This document shows, piece by piece, positions 1 through 11,825 of a DNA stretch of 64,000 nucleotides. The notes beneath the pieces are model-generated. The model saw only the letters and a list, made by a program, of their open reading frames with translations, ran no database searches and was not told the DNA's origin. Numbering within the stretch: the stretch's first letter is position 1; each line of letters starts with the position of its first letter. This DNA is from Hysterangium stoloniferum (taxonomy: Eukaryota > Basidiomycota > Agaricomycetes > Hysterangiales > Hysterangiaceae), in assembly GCA_015178975.1 (NCBI GenBank), contig WHVD01000002.1, positions 248,001 through 312,000 on the forward strand, in the 5' to 3' direction. The position numbers were made by a program, and so were the translations under genes.

Positions 1-950
1 TCCACACTTCCCATAGGGTCCGGAACCACCTCTTCAGTTTGAAACCAGCGATGATACTTGCACATCCAACCTGGTGATGTGCTAAGTGATGTGCTAATAA
101 TGGTCATATCGACTTCCTCAAGTTCTTTGTCAGAGTCGAGCTCGACCGATAATTTCATTTTTTGAGATTTTTAGGCTGAATTGCACTGGAGCCACTCCCC
201 AACATATATTGATACTGTTCTTGAAGCTATGAAAAATAAATTTGTGATTGAGAAGTAAATTAATATTTATTTACTATCTTTTCAACATGTTCAAGTGCCT
301 TATTTTTCAGCTGGGTGGCCCAGTACTTCTTGAAATGTAGTGCCTTTTGTGAGGGATTAAACATTGTCAAGATTACAAAAACTATTAAATGAGAGAGCAC
401 GAGATCTGTAATATGTTTTATGGCATATCCATTGGAGTGAGATAGGTGTCAGATTGCTCTGTTTTGTGTAGTATTTTTGTGTAGTATTTGGTCACCCTCG
501 CAATTCTGGCATCTAGGTACAGTGAAAATGGGTCACACCTTGAACAGTGCTTCATTCATGCAGCATGCAATCCCTCAAGTGGGGGAATTGACAAATATAA
601 CCTTGGATATGTTTCATAAGAGAAAGCTTGTTGTTTTGTGTAACACATTGGAAAAACAAAATTGGGAATTGCATCAGGGATTTGGGAATGTCTACACCCA
701 TTATGTAGACTCCCTGGCCTCCATAGCTTCCCTAGATCTATAGTAAGCTTTTATACCGACTAGTAAATAGGGATCTCGCGAAAGTAGTGTGTCTAGCTGA
801 GTCTAGCCGAGCTAGCTACCTCTCCTAGATGGCTCTAGACAATATAGATGGCATACTTACTGATTTTCCCACTTTCCTGATGTGGGTTCTACAGATATTA
901 AAGAATACACTTACTGTCATCAGCTCACAACACTCATGGATCTGGCTCAC
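1..950. other. no supported gene
   Basis: I recognise no family in this stretch. One short open frame at 477-743 on the plus strand has no recognisable motif, no clear intron borders and no homologue I know, so I do not call it a gene. A 12-13 bp inverted pair lies at about 875-887 and 946-960, just outside the foldback repeat that follows. Confidence 0.5.
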
Positions 951-954
951 ATCA

Positions 955-1126
955 GGAAATCCAAGATTGACTTAAACTTAATGTCTACCTATCATGCTTA
1001 TTGCACAATAAGATGAATAAGTTGCGAATAAGTAGGATATTCTGCTTAATTTCGCACTTATTTAGCTTAATGGCAATAAGCATGATAAGTGGATATTTAG
1101 TAGGTTTCAGTCAATCTTGGATTTTC
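955..1126. repeat. foldback (hairpin) repeat, MITE-like
   Basis: The left arm (about 955-1035) and right arm (about 1048-1126) are imperfect reverse complements. They share the outer block AAATCCAAGATTGAC and the inner block ATCATGCTTATTGC, with a loop of roughly 12 bp. The arrangement is what is left by a foldback element or MITE. I could not identify a target duplication or a parent transposon. Confidence 0.6.
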
Positions 1127-1879
1127 TTAATGCACCCAAGCTTTCCTCCCCCTACCCAATCGTCTTACTGTCGGAAATCATGTATATGAGGTAGTTGTAG
1201 TGTACTAAAATTCCCCATACAGTTGTGCAGGGTTATATGATCTTAGATATAAGCAAATCGCCTGAATTATAGCATTAGGAAGTGGTGGTCACTTTCCTTT
1301 TTTCTTCGGCAATTGGGAGAAAGTGCGATACCTTCATTTTCCGACCTTCCGCAAATGCTTGTTTAGCGAAATGTGTCCAGTCCGTAATTGTGTCACAATG
1401 CCTGTGTTCCGTCGGAGTGGATTTCTACATGGCTGTGCATAAGTTGAAGAACTTGGTGCTTTGTTGTGAATCTCTTGCAGGAATCTGGAAGGAGGGAACT
1501 TGGGAAAATCTGGCGTTGGCTTCACCTTTAAACTCGTTTCGGTAGATGTGTATGAGTGTGGAACAACTGCATGGCAGACTGTCTTCCAGGGAGGAAGGTG
1601 TATCATTAATTCATTTCATCTTTATTGGCAGCTTTTTCGCTTCCTGGTCTGCGCATTCATTGCCAGAGATTCCCCCGTGACCTGGTGCCCACCTCATGAT
1701 CCTTCCAAAGATATTCTTGCTATGTCTCACCTTTTAAGAGAACTGAGCCACTCCACATCAACGGGGCGAGTCCTGGGGAGAGAGATATAACATCAGTGAT
1801 TTACGGTTAAGGAGTCCAAAGGAAGATTAGACATACCAGCGACTCGTGTTTGGGACTGTATAAGATGACTTCCAATACA
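1127..1879. other. no supported gene
   Basis: Overlapping short frames exist on both strands between about 1280 and 1790, but none carries a motif I recognise. The region lies just upstream of the Copia relic and could include its decayed LTR or leader. I see no paired LTR. Confidence 0.4.
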
Positions 1880-3700
1880 GTATTGCATTAATGTATGAGC
1901 ATGGTGGAGCATATCTCCCAGCTGCGGGAACTACAGCAGAAACTTCACATGATGGATAATAAGGCATTCTGTAATCCCATCATCAATTGGGATCACTGGC
2001 GGTCACACAAGTTGACAGGACCACGGTGTATTGTCCAGAGCAGAACAAGATACAGGCAAGTGCAGCGTACAGTAAGATCTAAGGTCCTGAAAACTTCCCG
2101 GCTACTTATACCGTAAAACGCGGTGATTATGTAATCACGTAAAACTAAAGGGTCCGTGCGTAAGACTGGGGGCACCAGGATTACACATTCGATGAAAATT
2201 CTTTTATAGCACTTATCACATCGTTACCAGTGATTCCAGGCAGTTATGCCTCAGTATATTTAGGATCAAGTAGTAATAAACCGACTTTTACCGCTCACAA
2301 TTTGAACGGAATTTTATACGAAGAGGATCGGCGCAGGCGAGGATATTTTGCGCCAGCCACATTACAAGGTCAAAATTGCAATGTTAGAAAGAAAGGGCAG
2401 GTCAGATGACTCAGAAAATGGGAAGTGTCATAAGAAGGGACATACCAAAGTGGACTGCTGGGCGAATGGATGTAGCGAAGGTCAGCCCCTTACGGCCAAG
2501 AAACAGCAAGAGAACTAGCACAGGGAATCGTCAAAATCACATCAATCAAATTCGTGATAATAGCAACGACTAATTGGAAGACCTCTCATATATATGGTAT
2601 GACTATCTGAAGTCAACGAGAATATTCCGCTCTGACTAGAAACCTTTTTCTGGAACAACATCACACAATATGATCAGAAAGAATACCTGAGTTAGGAAGA
2701 AAAGTAGCAGTTAATTTTCAAGTCCACAGTAAGAATATTAGGCACCTCCTTCAAAATCCCCTATACGCACTGATAGACCAAATTGTCTTATGTTGTGGAT
2801 AGCGTGGCACTATCAAGTTTGGCGGTGGTAAATGTCTATCGAGGACAATAGATAATCATTTAATTGGCTAAGGTCAAACCAAAACTAGTTTATACTTAGT
2901 GTCAAAGGAGAACTCCCGTGAGCATAGAGGGTGAATTGACGAATCATTTTAAAGCATACGTGAAATCAGTGGCATAGAAGATCGATCTATGAGAGCATTA
3001 GAGACATTAAAGCGAAAAGATATGACCGGTGGACTCGCCATTGTTGAAACAAGTTCCTCGTCACAATAATGCGAAGCATGTATACAAGCAAAGAAAGCTC
3101 GTATTCGTGTCCAAAAGAGGCCCAACAATGGTATACGAGGACAGCCTTAAACAAAATCTATTCGATTCCAATGATCGGCCTATGATAGGTTTCTCCTGTA
3201 TATTGCTGTTACTGATTAAAAACCTTTATTTTTAAAATAGAAAATAATGGGTACATCAACGGTGTTAGGATTTGGGCAGCAACAGGATGAATTCAGAATG
3301 ATAATCGAAACAAGTGCACCTGATTCACCCTCTCAAAATGGCATTGCCGATAGTTTAATGGAACGATATTGGAGTTATCACGGATAATAATTGAGATGGA
3401 TTTATCTGTATTTCTCTGGGATGAAGCAATTGCCCATGCTGCATATTTACGGAATCACGTATCGACACGAGTGTTGGATAGGAAACAAACTTATGAAGTC
3501 TGAACTGGACAAAAATTTGATATATCACGCCTTAGAGAGCTTCAATGTAATGTCTGGTACAACGGGAAAACAATGAATGGCCAAAACTAGCTGCCAAGTC
3601 CAAGAAAATGGTTCTCACCGGCCGCATAGTAGATGGTTCAAAGGCAATTAGGGACTATGATCCCTTTACGCGCGCACAATCAGAATTTCGCGCAGTTTTA
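1880..3700 (+). pseudogene. decayed Ty1/Copia retrotransposon relic (gag, zinc knuckle, integrase)
   Basis: Short in-order matches to a Copia polyprotein lie on the plus strand. A gag block starting MSMVEHISQLRELQQKLH is at about 1895-1960. A zinc-knuckle remnant (KKGHTKVDCW) is at about 2430-2465, with its first cysteine pair apparently damaged. An integrase head (RALETLKRKDM) and a CEACIQAKKARI block are at about 2990-3110. The integrase core remnant SPSQNGIADSLMER is at about 3330-3370, and the end of the core follows at 3420-3660. Stops and frame changes interrupt every segment, and no reverse transcriptase follows. This is an old truncated copy, not closely related to the Copia at 30-35 kb. 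LTRs were not found. Confidence 0.65.
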
Positions 3701-4215
3701 CTTGTAATGAAATATAGAATATAGTAGCTGTTGGTAGTCTAGGTAGTCTATATTATCAATCCACTTATCAAATATTATTCTAAATTCCTAATGTATGTGT
3801 TAGAGTATGATACTACAGCTCTAACATAGTCTATTATGATCTCTATATTTTTCTGATATTTGTAGTATTTTTCCCAGCACTGTAGGTGCAGTATTGAGTG
3901 AGTTACCTTAGGTCGGTAACTGCTGTATAGGTGCTTAGATAAGCACCTAGTAGTATAGTCCACTGTGGGTGTGGGAAAGTCTCCTTAGTGTTTACTTTCC
4001 AATCACACTCACAGGGGTGTTCTGCAAAGGGTTATTCAACTGTTTCAACAGTATGCTGAAAGGATGTTGAGAATTTCTCATTGGTATTCAAACAACTATA
4101 TAGATAATCCACGTCGGGACACATATGAGGGTAAATATAAAGTATCTGGCGTGAATATAACAGAGCCATATCAAACTAGGAAGTAAATAACCGAAATCTC
4201 TTTTCATAGAGGATG
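3701..4215. other. AT-rich spacer with two strong hairpins
   Basis: No gene is supported. A perfect 8-bp stem with a 4-nt loop (AGGTGCTTAGATAAGCACCT) lies at about 3930-3949. A longer hairpin pairs about 3963-3980 with 3994-4014. They could be terminator or LTR structure of the Copia relic, but that is inference. Confidence 0.45.
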
Positions 4216-4835
4216 TCACAACTGAGAGAAGATGTGGTGGGTGGTGGGCCTCATTGCTCCCCAAGTGTCTTCAGGATACAGAATTTTGACCATCAGGAGA
4301 CCTTGGTGGGTGTACGCAAGGAGTACAACATTCACAATGCTGCTCAGTGCTAAAATGCTCTGTGCCAGGAAAATAACAGTGACAGGTACAATTTGTTGGT
4401 CAGGATGCTGCGAATTGTGTGCTTGAGGAACAAAGTCGATCCATCTTACAATGGATGATCCAATTATTAGACATATGTACGAGATTGGGTAGCTACACTT
4501 AAATGGTGAACCCACGTATCCCTCGATGGCATATGAAAGACTCACAGTAAACATGATGAAGGCATCCTTAGCGGCAGAAGATCCGGGGATCATCAGCTTC
4601 CATTGGGTAATCCATCAAAACTCTAGTTTCATCCATGAGTTTTGACAATGAACAATGTTTCCCCACAGATAGGGTATAAAACAGCATAGAGTAGCAACAA
4701 TACAAGAGCTGTCAGCCAGAGCCAGCCATATTCCCCTGTGATCCTCTCAGAAGGGAAGTTAGAGCTGACCCAGCACCAATAGCTATCAAATGGATTGATA
4801 TTAATGTTTAATTCAGTCAACAACAAATAGCTCAT
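4216..4835 (-). pseudogene. seven-TM receptor-like membrane protein fragment
   Basis: Two minus-strand blocks read as consecutive parts of a fungal multi-TM protein. The first (4835-4629) has a hydrophilic stretch ending in GEYGWLWL, then a hydrophobic helix. The second (4593-4216) contains YPISYICLIIGSSIVRWIDF, then a further helix and a VNVVLLAYTHQGLLM block. This pattern (gEYGWlW, YP...RW.dF, NVxL) resembles the Git3/cAMP-receptor-like 7TM proteins common in Agaricomycetes. A candidate 52-bp intron (GTGAGT...TGTAG) sits in the second block just before YPISY. The first block ends in a stop and I found no start or N-terminal helices, so I treat it as a partial or broken gene. Family assignment is from motif memory only. 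Confidence 0.5.
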
Positions 4836-4839
4836 GGGG

Positions 4840-5394
4840 TGGGTGTATAGAATGTATTATTAAGCTTGGAGTTGGAGAAATAACTCCATAAGAGCCATAT
4901 TAAACCAAGTCTCACGGTACCTGAAGAGGTGCAGCTTATCTATTACTTGGCCCAGATTAGCACCCACAATAACATCTCATATAACAAGTCATATACATAG
5001 CAATTAATTCTGTGCACCACTATTACACTGTCCTACTGATTAAGCAGCCAGACCAGCTTGTAGTCCTGGCAAGTGAAATAGGTAAGGTGCACCTCCTGCC
5101 ACAAGGCATGGTTATTGAGATACATTGCAATCAGCTCCTGCATTGTTCTAACTCTACCTCAGTATCCTGTCTTTGGGATTGGATGTATTCTCTGGTAAAT
5201 GTGTCACTTTTAAAATATCCACAGATGTTATAGTCAAACAAGATTATTTAGGTTATGACTTAATCTTTGGAATAGGCATTCTCTGGTATACATATGTACA
5301 CCCTAAACCCTATTGTATGTGTGGCTTTTCAAAATAGTTAATATAATTCGACTTTATTTCATATGAGTGTCAACTGGCTGAAGGACATTATTGA
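4840..5394. other. no supported gene
   Basis: No reading frame with recognisable content is seen. It could contain upstream exons of the minus-strand 7TM gene fragment, but none could be identified. Confidence 0.4.
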
Positions 5395-5565
5395 AAATTA
5401 AGTAGAGAGTAGGTGTTAAGATCTAAGCAAATGGGTTAAGAGGGGGCTCTATGTTGGAGGGCCAACAATAGAGATCATACTGGTCAGAAGGTGTGACTCT
5501 GTAAAACAGGTAGAGCTTGGCTTCAGTTAAGGTGCTTTGGTATTTCAGATAGAGGAGGATAACCA
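5395..5565 (+). repeat. repeat family S, copy 1
   Basis: This block resembles 61920-62100 over most of its length. Shared landmarks in the same order are TTAAGATCTAA, GCTCTATGT, GGGATCATACT (here AGATCATACT), GAGCTTGGCTTCA and a GGTGCT...GTATTTCA end. The block is one of several copies of a non-coding repeat also found at about 21.06-21.73 kb, 57.86-58.11 kb and 61.56-62.75 kb. No coding potential is evident. Confidence 0.6.
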
Positions 5566-6822
5566 AAAACTTTAAAAGTTATTTATCCACTTAAGTCCCC
5601 TTAACTCCGATATTTTAAGCCTTTTGGTGTTAAAATTCGCTAACCGCTTAAAATTGGGATAGTGCAGGATAGTGTAGGATCATTCCTTGGACACTGCTGT
5701 GAACGCACTCAAATGCCTACTCTAACCCCTTCGTCGTGTCCTAAACACCATTGGGTCATGCTCATTTTTCACCAAACAAAAAAAATTGAATGAATGAATA
5801 GATTTATTTAAGATGGCACAATCATTCTCCTGAATTTCTTTTAGATCATTTTGACAAAATTGGCACTGTAATTTTTCAATGCATAGAAAGTAAAAAATAG
5901 TGATCAGATAGATCATTTGCCTAAACTACTTTGTGACAGTTTCCCAATCTCATTCCGAGTTGAATGCAAAGCCTAGAAATTTAAATATTTAATCCTCAGC
6001 AGCCATTTCTCTTGTAGAATTAAATTCATACACAGGCCACTGTTCTTAGACGGTTCTTAAATTTATTCAAATCTTACAATGGATGAGACTCATATAGTTG
6101 ACTACATCACCAGTTTCACTGGAAATAATTTTGAATTTAATTCATCTTTCATGTAGCATTTATCATATATATAGTTGTATGAAATGGGGCAGCTTATATT
6201 CTTCGACATGCGCTTAAGGCAATAGACCATTCGATGAAACTTATTTGGTATGTTGGGCCTGTATTGCACTTCAAATATTATAGAAAATGGATAGTTGGCT
6301 TTTTAATAGTAAAGAAAAGGTCTAGCAGCCATCTTTGTACTATAAAATTGCCTGGTTTGTTGATGCGAGCCCTTAAAATTCATTAAAATTCGTTAAAATT
6401 TGCCTTAAAATTAAGCTTGGTTAACTTAATTAGGCCTTGTAGGTCACTTAATTGCGACTTATGTTTAAAATCCAACCTAAAAAATTATGTGTAGCTTATA
6501 TTGACTGTTGTTCATTCTCTTCACATGCAACAGAACTTTTTCAGTGGGTTTTATTGCATTCAGGGCTGCTGGATGATGGGTCTTGCAATTATATTATGGG
6601 TGAAGGTGACTATCATGTGGTTTGTTATGAAACCAACACACTAGTCAACTCCATAATGTCCTATTATTAATTATATACCATTATAACAAAAAATATATTA
6701 TTCCCTTCAGTGTGAAAAGGTAATTGAGTAAACTACACTTGAGCCTATGAATGAAAAGTATGTTTGATTATGTAAGCAACTTCGACTAGGAGCTTTGTTT
6801 TAGCTCACTGTTTTGCAGTTGC
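5566..6822. other. AT-rich region without recognisable genes
   Basis: Several short A/T-rich direct repeats of the form TTAAAATTC occur near 5625-5650 and 6370-6410. Short open frames (for example 6452-6670, plus) have no motif I recognise. The end of this stretch is the insertion point of the Gypsy element, with target sequence GTTGC at 6818-6822. Confidence 0.45.
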
Positions 6823-7124
6823 TGTAAGGGCGACTCTCTAGACAGTGCTGACTCGCACTGTGACTGAGCTGGGGTGCTAGCAGAGGAAATCCGAAGTGAG
6901 TTTTATACCTATCTAATTACATACATGTAGAATACAGTCTTACTTACCTAGCAGAGGAAATCCGAAGAGAAAAGTCTAAGGAATCCTCGGCTAGTGTGTG
7001 ACTAACTAAAGGTGCAGCGGAGTTTGAAAATGTGATAACAGCAAGTGCCCTCACCCTTTATTTATGAAACTATATTAAGGAAAGTCAGGAGTGAAATAGG
7101 AAAACTTAAGATTGTCCCCTGACA
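6823..7124 (-). repeat. Gypsy 3' LTR
   Basis: This 302-bp LTR is 3' with respect to the minus-strand coding sense. It begins TGTAAGGG and ends CCCCTGACA on the plus strand. A short internal direct repeat (CTAGCAGAGGAAATCCGAAG) occurs twice, near 6877 and 6951. By eye it differs from the other LTR at three sites, one of which is a CG/CA change near 6831. Confidence 0.92.
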
Positions 7125-7140
7125 TCACCCCCCTTTTTAA
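7125..7140 (-). promoter_or_regulatory. Gypsy polypurine tract
   Basis: Immediately inside the 3' LTR the minus strand reads TTAAAAAGGGGGGTGA, a typical polypurine tract that would prime plus-strand DNA synthesis of the element. Its place next to the LTR supports both the LTR boundary and the minus-strand orientation. Confidence 0.8.
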
Positions 7141-10100
7141 GGTATGGCGTCCCAACATGATGTTGCTGCCAATAGAGTCCAGGCTTGACCTTTCGAAACC
7201 TTGGAATCTGGGTCACTCGTACTGTGGTGTTTTGAGGTTGCCTTGATCCTCGAACAGCCCTGAATTGTTACTGCCTCTGGATGTTGTGTGTGGAAATCTG
7301 CTGTCAAGGCAGGGGAAAACACCCTATACCCTGGTTCCCAGCTATTATGTTCCATGCCAAAACCTTGCCATTTTATAAGGTATTCAATTCACCCATATCT
7401 CCATCTACTGTCAAATACCTTCTCAACCTCATACTCCACCTCTCCTTCCACCACTATTGGATTTGGTGGGAGTTTAGAATGGCGGCCAATGATTGGATCC
7501 TCAATCTTTGGTGTCAGTTTCACCACATTGAAGACTGGATGAAGTCTATTCATTGACTTGGGCAGTTCTAACTTATAGGCAATTGGTGAGACCTGTTCAA
7601 GTACCTTGAATGGGCCTAATCGAAGGTGTGAAAGCTTCTTTGAGGGTTGGGCCATTTGAATGTCACTGGCATCTAGGAAAACTTGGTCTCCTGCCTTGAA
7701 GTTTGGTGCTGGGGTGCGCCGACAGTTATAGTACTTTGTCATCTCATCCTTTGCTTTAGCCAGTGCTGCTTTTGCCTCTTTGAGAGTTTCAGCCATTCGA
7801 TCTCGAAAATCATTTACTGATTCCACCTTGTTGGATCGAAGGTCTGGTTCAAAGCCCATTCGTGGATGACGTCCACAGTCTAACATGAATGGATATGGTT
7901 GTTATATTGGAATTCTGCAAGTGGGAGAAGATCAACCCAATCTGTTTGGCACTGGTTTACAAAGATCCGTAGATACGTCTCCAACTCTTGGTTGACTCAT
8001 TCAGTCTGTCCATCAGCCTGAGGGTGGTAGGCTGTGGAGTAGGCTGGTTGAATACCAAGGAGTCGGTATAATTCCCGAGTGAATTGACTTGCAAACTGTG
8101 ATCCACAGTCTGAGATAACTCGCTGTGGAAGTCCATGATGCTTCCACACATCCTTGAAAAAGATCTGAGCTGTGCCAACAGAGTCAACAGTCTTATGTGT
8201 GGGCAGGAAGTGTCCACGCTTGGTCATTAGATCTACAATTACCATAATCGAATCATACCCTTGGGATTCCGGTAAGTCAACTATGAAGTCAACACTACTT
8301 GTATCCCATCGATCTTCTGGTGTGGTGTTTGGGTGTAATTCCCCAATTGGCATACAATGCTGGAACTTGGTGCGCATACATATGTCACAGGTCTTGACAT
8401 ACTGTCCTATGTATCGCGATATGCCTGGCCACCAGAAGTGGCGACTTACCAGCTCTAAGGTCTTCCATCGTCCTGCATGGCCAGCAATCTGAGAGTCATA
8501 ATGCTGTTCCACAATCCTACACCTCAGTTCTGGGTCTGTTGGTACATATATTTTTCCCCGATACAACACCAGTCCATCCTCCTCTGACCATTCCATTAAT
8601 CTGATGGATCGGCCACCATATTTTCTGAGTTCCTTCACTGCTGTGATCACTGCTTCCTCCTGTTCACCCTTCTCATTTCCTTGGTGAATAGCAGTGAGGA
8701 ATTCACATTCTGGTCCATGTATTGACACACCCTCCATGGCTCGAATTGCAAAAAACTCTGGTTTAAGTAGGGTTATGTCTGAGTTGTCACCCTCACCAGA
8801 GCCATGGTCAGGCTGGTGAGAGAGTGCATCAGTTTTGCCCATAGAGCGTCCTGGTCGGTGGTGCAGTTGGAAATCAAAACATGCCAGGAATAGGGACCAT
8901 CAGGCCTGTCTTTGATTTAGCTTCTTTGAGGACATGAAGTACTCAAGGTTTTTGTGATCAGTCCACACCTCAACTGAGTGTCGTGCCCCCTCTAGGAAAT
9001 GTCTCCACTCGTCAAAGGCACGGATCACTGCAAGCATCTCTTTGTCATGGATCTCATAATTGCGTTCAACAGCTGACAAGCTTTTTGAGTAAAAGGCGAC
9101 AGGATGCCACTTTCCATCATTCTGTTGTTGTGAGAGGACTGCTCCAGTGGCATAGTCTGATGAGTCAGCTTCAACTCGAAATGGTTTTGAGTCATCAGGC
9201 ATTGTCAAAATTGGTGCATTTGTAACCAGATCCTTGAGGAGAAGGAAAGTTTTGTCCTCTGTCATAGTCCACCTCCAAGTTGATTCCTTTTTTGTGAGAT
9301 CAAACAGTGGTCGTGTGTGGTGGGAGAAATCTGATATGAATCGCCTATAAAAATTGGCAAACCCAAGGAAGGCTTGTACCTCCTTCCGACTAGTTGGAGT
9401 GGGCCAATTATGCACACCTGACACTTTGATTGGGTCCATCTCTGCTTGGTTCTCAGAGATGACTAGGCCCAGGTATTCAACCTTTGTTTTTTCAAACTCA
9501 CATTTCTCTGGCTTAAGGTAGAGCTTATACTCACGAAGACGCTCAAGAACCAGTAATAGGACACGTCGATGTTCCTCAAGTGTCTTGGTAAAGATGAGGA
9601 TGTCATCCAGGTAGACACAGACGACTCCTTCAGCAATCAGATCCCGGAAAATGTCATTTATCATAGTCTGGAAGGTTGCTGGGCTGTTAGTGAGTCCAAA
9701 AAACATGACTAAGGGTTCAAACAACCCTCTGTTTGTTCGGAAGGCAGCCTTCCACTCATCCCCTTCTTTAATGCGAACATTATTGTAACCCCATCTGACA
9801 TCAAGCTTTGTGAAATACCATGCCCCTTTCAATTGATTTACCAGCTCTGAAATGAGTGGGAGTGGATATCAATTTTTTATGGTTTGGGCATTCAGTGTAC
9901 GATAATCCTGTACAAGTCGAAGGGAGCCATCCTTCTTCTTGATGAAGAAAACTGGGGATGCCATGGGTGACTTAGAAGGACGTATCCGACCAGTTGCCAA
10001 ATTTTCAGCAATAAAAATATCCAGCTCTGTCTGTTCATTGAGGGACATGGGGTAGACCTTGCAATTGGTTGACTTTGCATCAGGGATTAGTTCAATTGCA

Positions 10101-10540
10101 TGGTCCCAAGGTTTTCGATCAGGCAGCGAATCAAATGATTCCTTGGAAAACACATCTTCAAATGTGTGGAGGTACTCAGGGACAATGTCTCGGAAACCTT
10201 TTGGTCTCGGTTAATGAACAACCCAGTTGCACCACAATCAACCAATGCACGAGTCGATCAGAGGAGACCTGTGTCAGTTGTTTGGAGCTCAACTTTTAGG
10301 TGTAATGATTTGGCAGTTGCAGTTGAGGCAATAATAAAAGATTTTGGAAGATGACATTCCCAAACTGGTCTTCTACGATGTGAATGGACTGAAGGGGGCT
10401 TGGGTGGGTTAGGTATGACTTGAATTCCAATGTCCTCACTCAATGGAGGTTCAATTTCTGATGTATTAACTGTACATACATCATCAACTGAGAGAACACT
10501 GAATCTATTTGAAAGTGGCAGTGAGGGCATACCCTTCACT
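7137..10540 (-). pseudogene. Gypsy pol: protease, RT, RNase H, integrase, chromodomain (broken)
   Basis: Protease: [13 protein letters not shown] at about 10210-10245, with DCG where many families have DSG. The rest of the protease is missing: about 10200 joins directly to the pre-RT sequence [18 protein letters not shown]. Reverse transcriptase (10153-about 9400): [32 protein letters not shown] and catalytic YLDDILIF. RNase H: VEADSSDYATGAVLSQ, HDKEMLAVIRAF and TDHKNLEYF. Integrase (8842-7997): zinc-binding HH-CC (ending CDICMRTK), then SSVDFIVDLPE, ISDCGSQF and the final E in QADGQTE. A chromodomain-like C-terminus (EVEKVFDSRWRYG, then IEYLIKWQGFGMEHNSWEP) follows at about 7425-7320. In-frame TGA codons lie at 10258, 9869, 8900, 7997 and 7389. 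A short deletion and frameshift is near 7890. Confidence 0.9.
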
Positions 10541-10625
10541 CGCTGCGGTTGGGAAAACCCGGAACTGGCTGTAGATCTGCCTCATGAGGGGAATCATTGG
10601 ATTCCACCACCCTACTGCAAGCAAT

Positions 10626-11684
10626 TCAGACATCAGCTTCGGCCAGGAGGATATCCATGGCCATGTCCTGCCCTTCATCATCAAGGCTGGTAAGTAACGA
10701 GCGAATCCTCTGTAGCTTACGAGGGCAGTCTCGGCTAAAATGACCCGGTTGGCGACATTCGAAACAGAGGGTTGAGGGGAGGCCACGGTTTTTGGTCGCA
10801 TCGACATCCATCGCATCAGCCGGTTTAGAGGAAGGTAGTGTCGATATAGGATGCGGGGAATGTGAAAGGTGTGGGGGAACGATGCGCGGAAACATCGTGG
10901 GCTTTAGTGCGATCGGTCTTGTCGTAACGCCCACTGAGCAGAAGATTTCGTTTGCATTCTGATTTCGGTCGAAACGGGAGGCGGCATCGTACCAGCCCTG
11001 CTCGTCATCGTCCTTTGGGCAATTTTCCATCATCGCAACCTGGGTCTGGATATTCGGGAGTAGGCCGTGTCGGTATTTCATGACGATAGCCAAAGGGTCC
11101 TTGTAACCCGCGAGATCAATGAGTTCGTGGAACTCATCCGTGTATTCGTTGACCGTTCGGCGGCCTTGGTGGTAAGTCGTTCCTTCCAGCTTGATGCGGG
11201 CCGTCACTGCTTCATCGGCCGGGAAGAATTCGCATTCAAAAGTTCACGCAAAGGTTTCCCAAGAGATCACCGCTTCTCCTTGACTCCACGATTTCATAAG
11301 ATGATTTGCAAAAAGGGCAGTGTGACCAGTCTTCATGAAGGAAACCACCCATTGTACCTTGGTATCGTCCGTCTGAAATTTTGCTTCATTCATACTGATA
11401 TACAAAAGGCACGAATTGTAGAAGGTCCGGCCGCTGGAGCGATCGCCATCATATGCATTTGGAAGTGGAACCTTTGGACCTGAGTTGGTCGAAATGGTGG
11501 GAGGAGTCGACGTAAGTAGTGTCGGCGCTTGTGGAGGAGTTGGCGGTGGTTGCGATTGCAAGGTGAGTTGCTGAAGGATCTGCTGCAGCAAATCCGTATT
11601 CTGTTTCTGAGAGGCTTGGAGCTCCCGAATGTCATTGCCGTGTTGTTCTAACACCTGGTGCAGATTGGTCATAGAAGCTGACAT
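10626..11684 (-). pseudogene. Gypsy gag with in-frame UGA
   Basis: Starting from the ATG at 11684, a 146-codon stretch has a coiled-coil-like N-terminus (MTNLHQVLEQHGNDIRELQA), a Pro/Thr-rich linker and the start of a retrotransposon gag domain. A single TGA at 11244-11246 interrupts it, and the same frame continues to 10626. The second part contains the rest of gag and a CCHC zinc knuckle, CFECRQPGHFSRDCP (CX2CX4HX4C), expected to bind RNA. The TGA sits where an arginine is plausible (WETFA-stop-TFECEFF). Gag would form the particle in which reverse transcription takes place. Confidence 0.85.
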
Positions 11685-11825
11685 ATGGTAAAAATGAGGG
11701 GAGGGAAACGCGCGTGAATTCGAAGTTGATTAGATCTGTAGAGATAGACGTCTGAACTCGTGATCTTGAATATAGCTTGAAAAATGGCGGCGTAATTCTG
11801 GTCACTCGATGTGAGACTTTTCTTC

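Noticed and set aside
1282..1790. Overlapping genes in the 5' region
   Set aside because: Three mutually overlapping frames on both strands with no motif are most likely chance open frames.
7137..11684. Reassignment of UGA to arginine in this organism
   Set aside because: TGA is used as a normal end codon (for example the Copia pol end and the zinc-finger gene end), and damaged copies also have frameshifts and deletions. CpG mutation is simpler.
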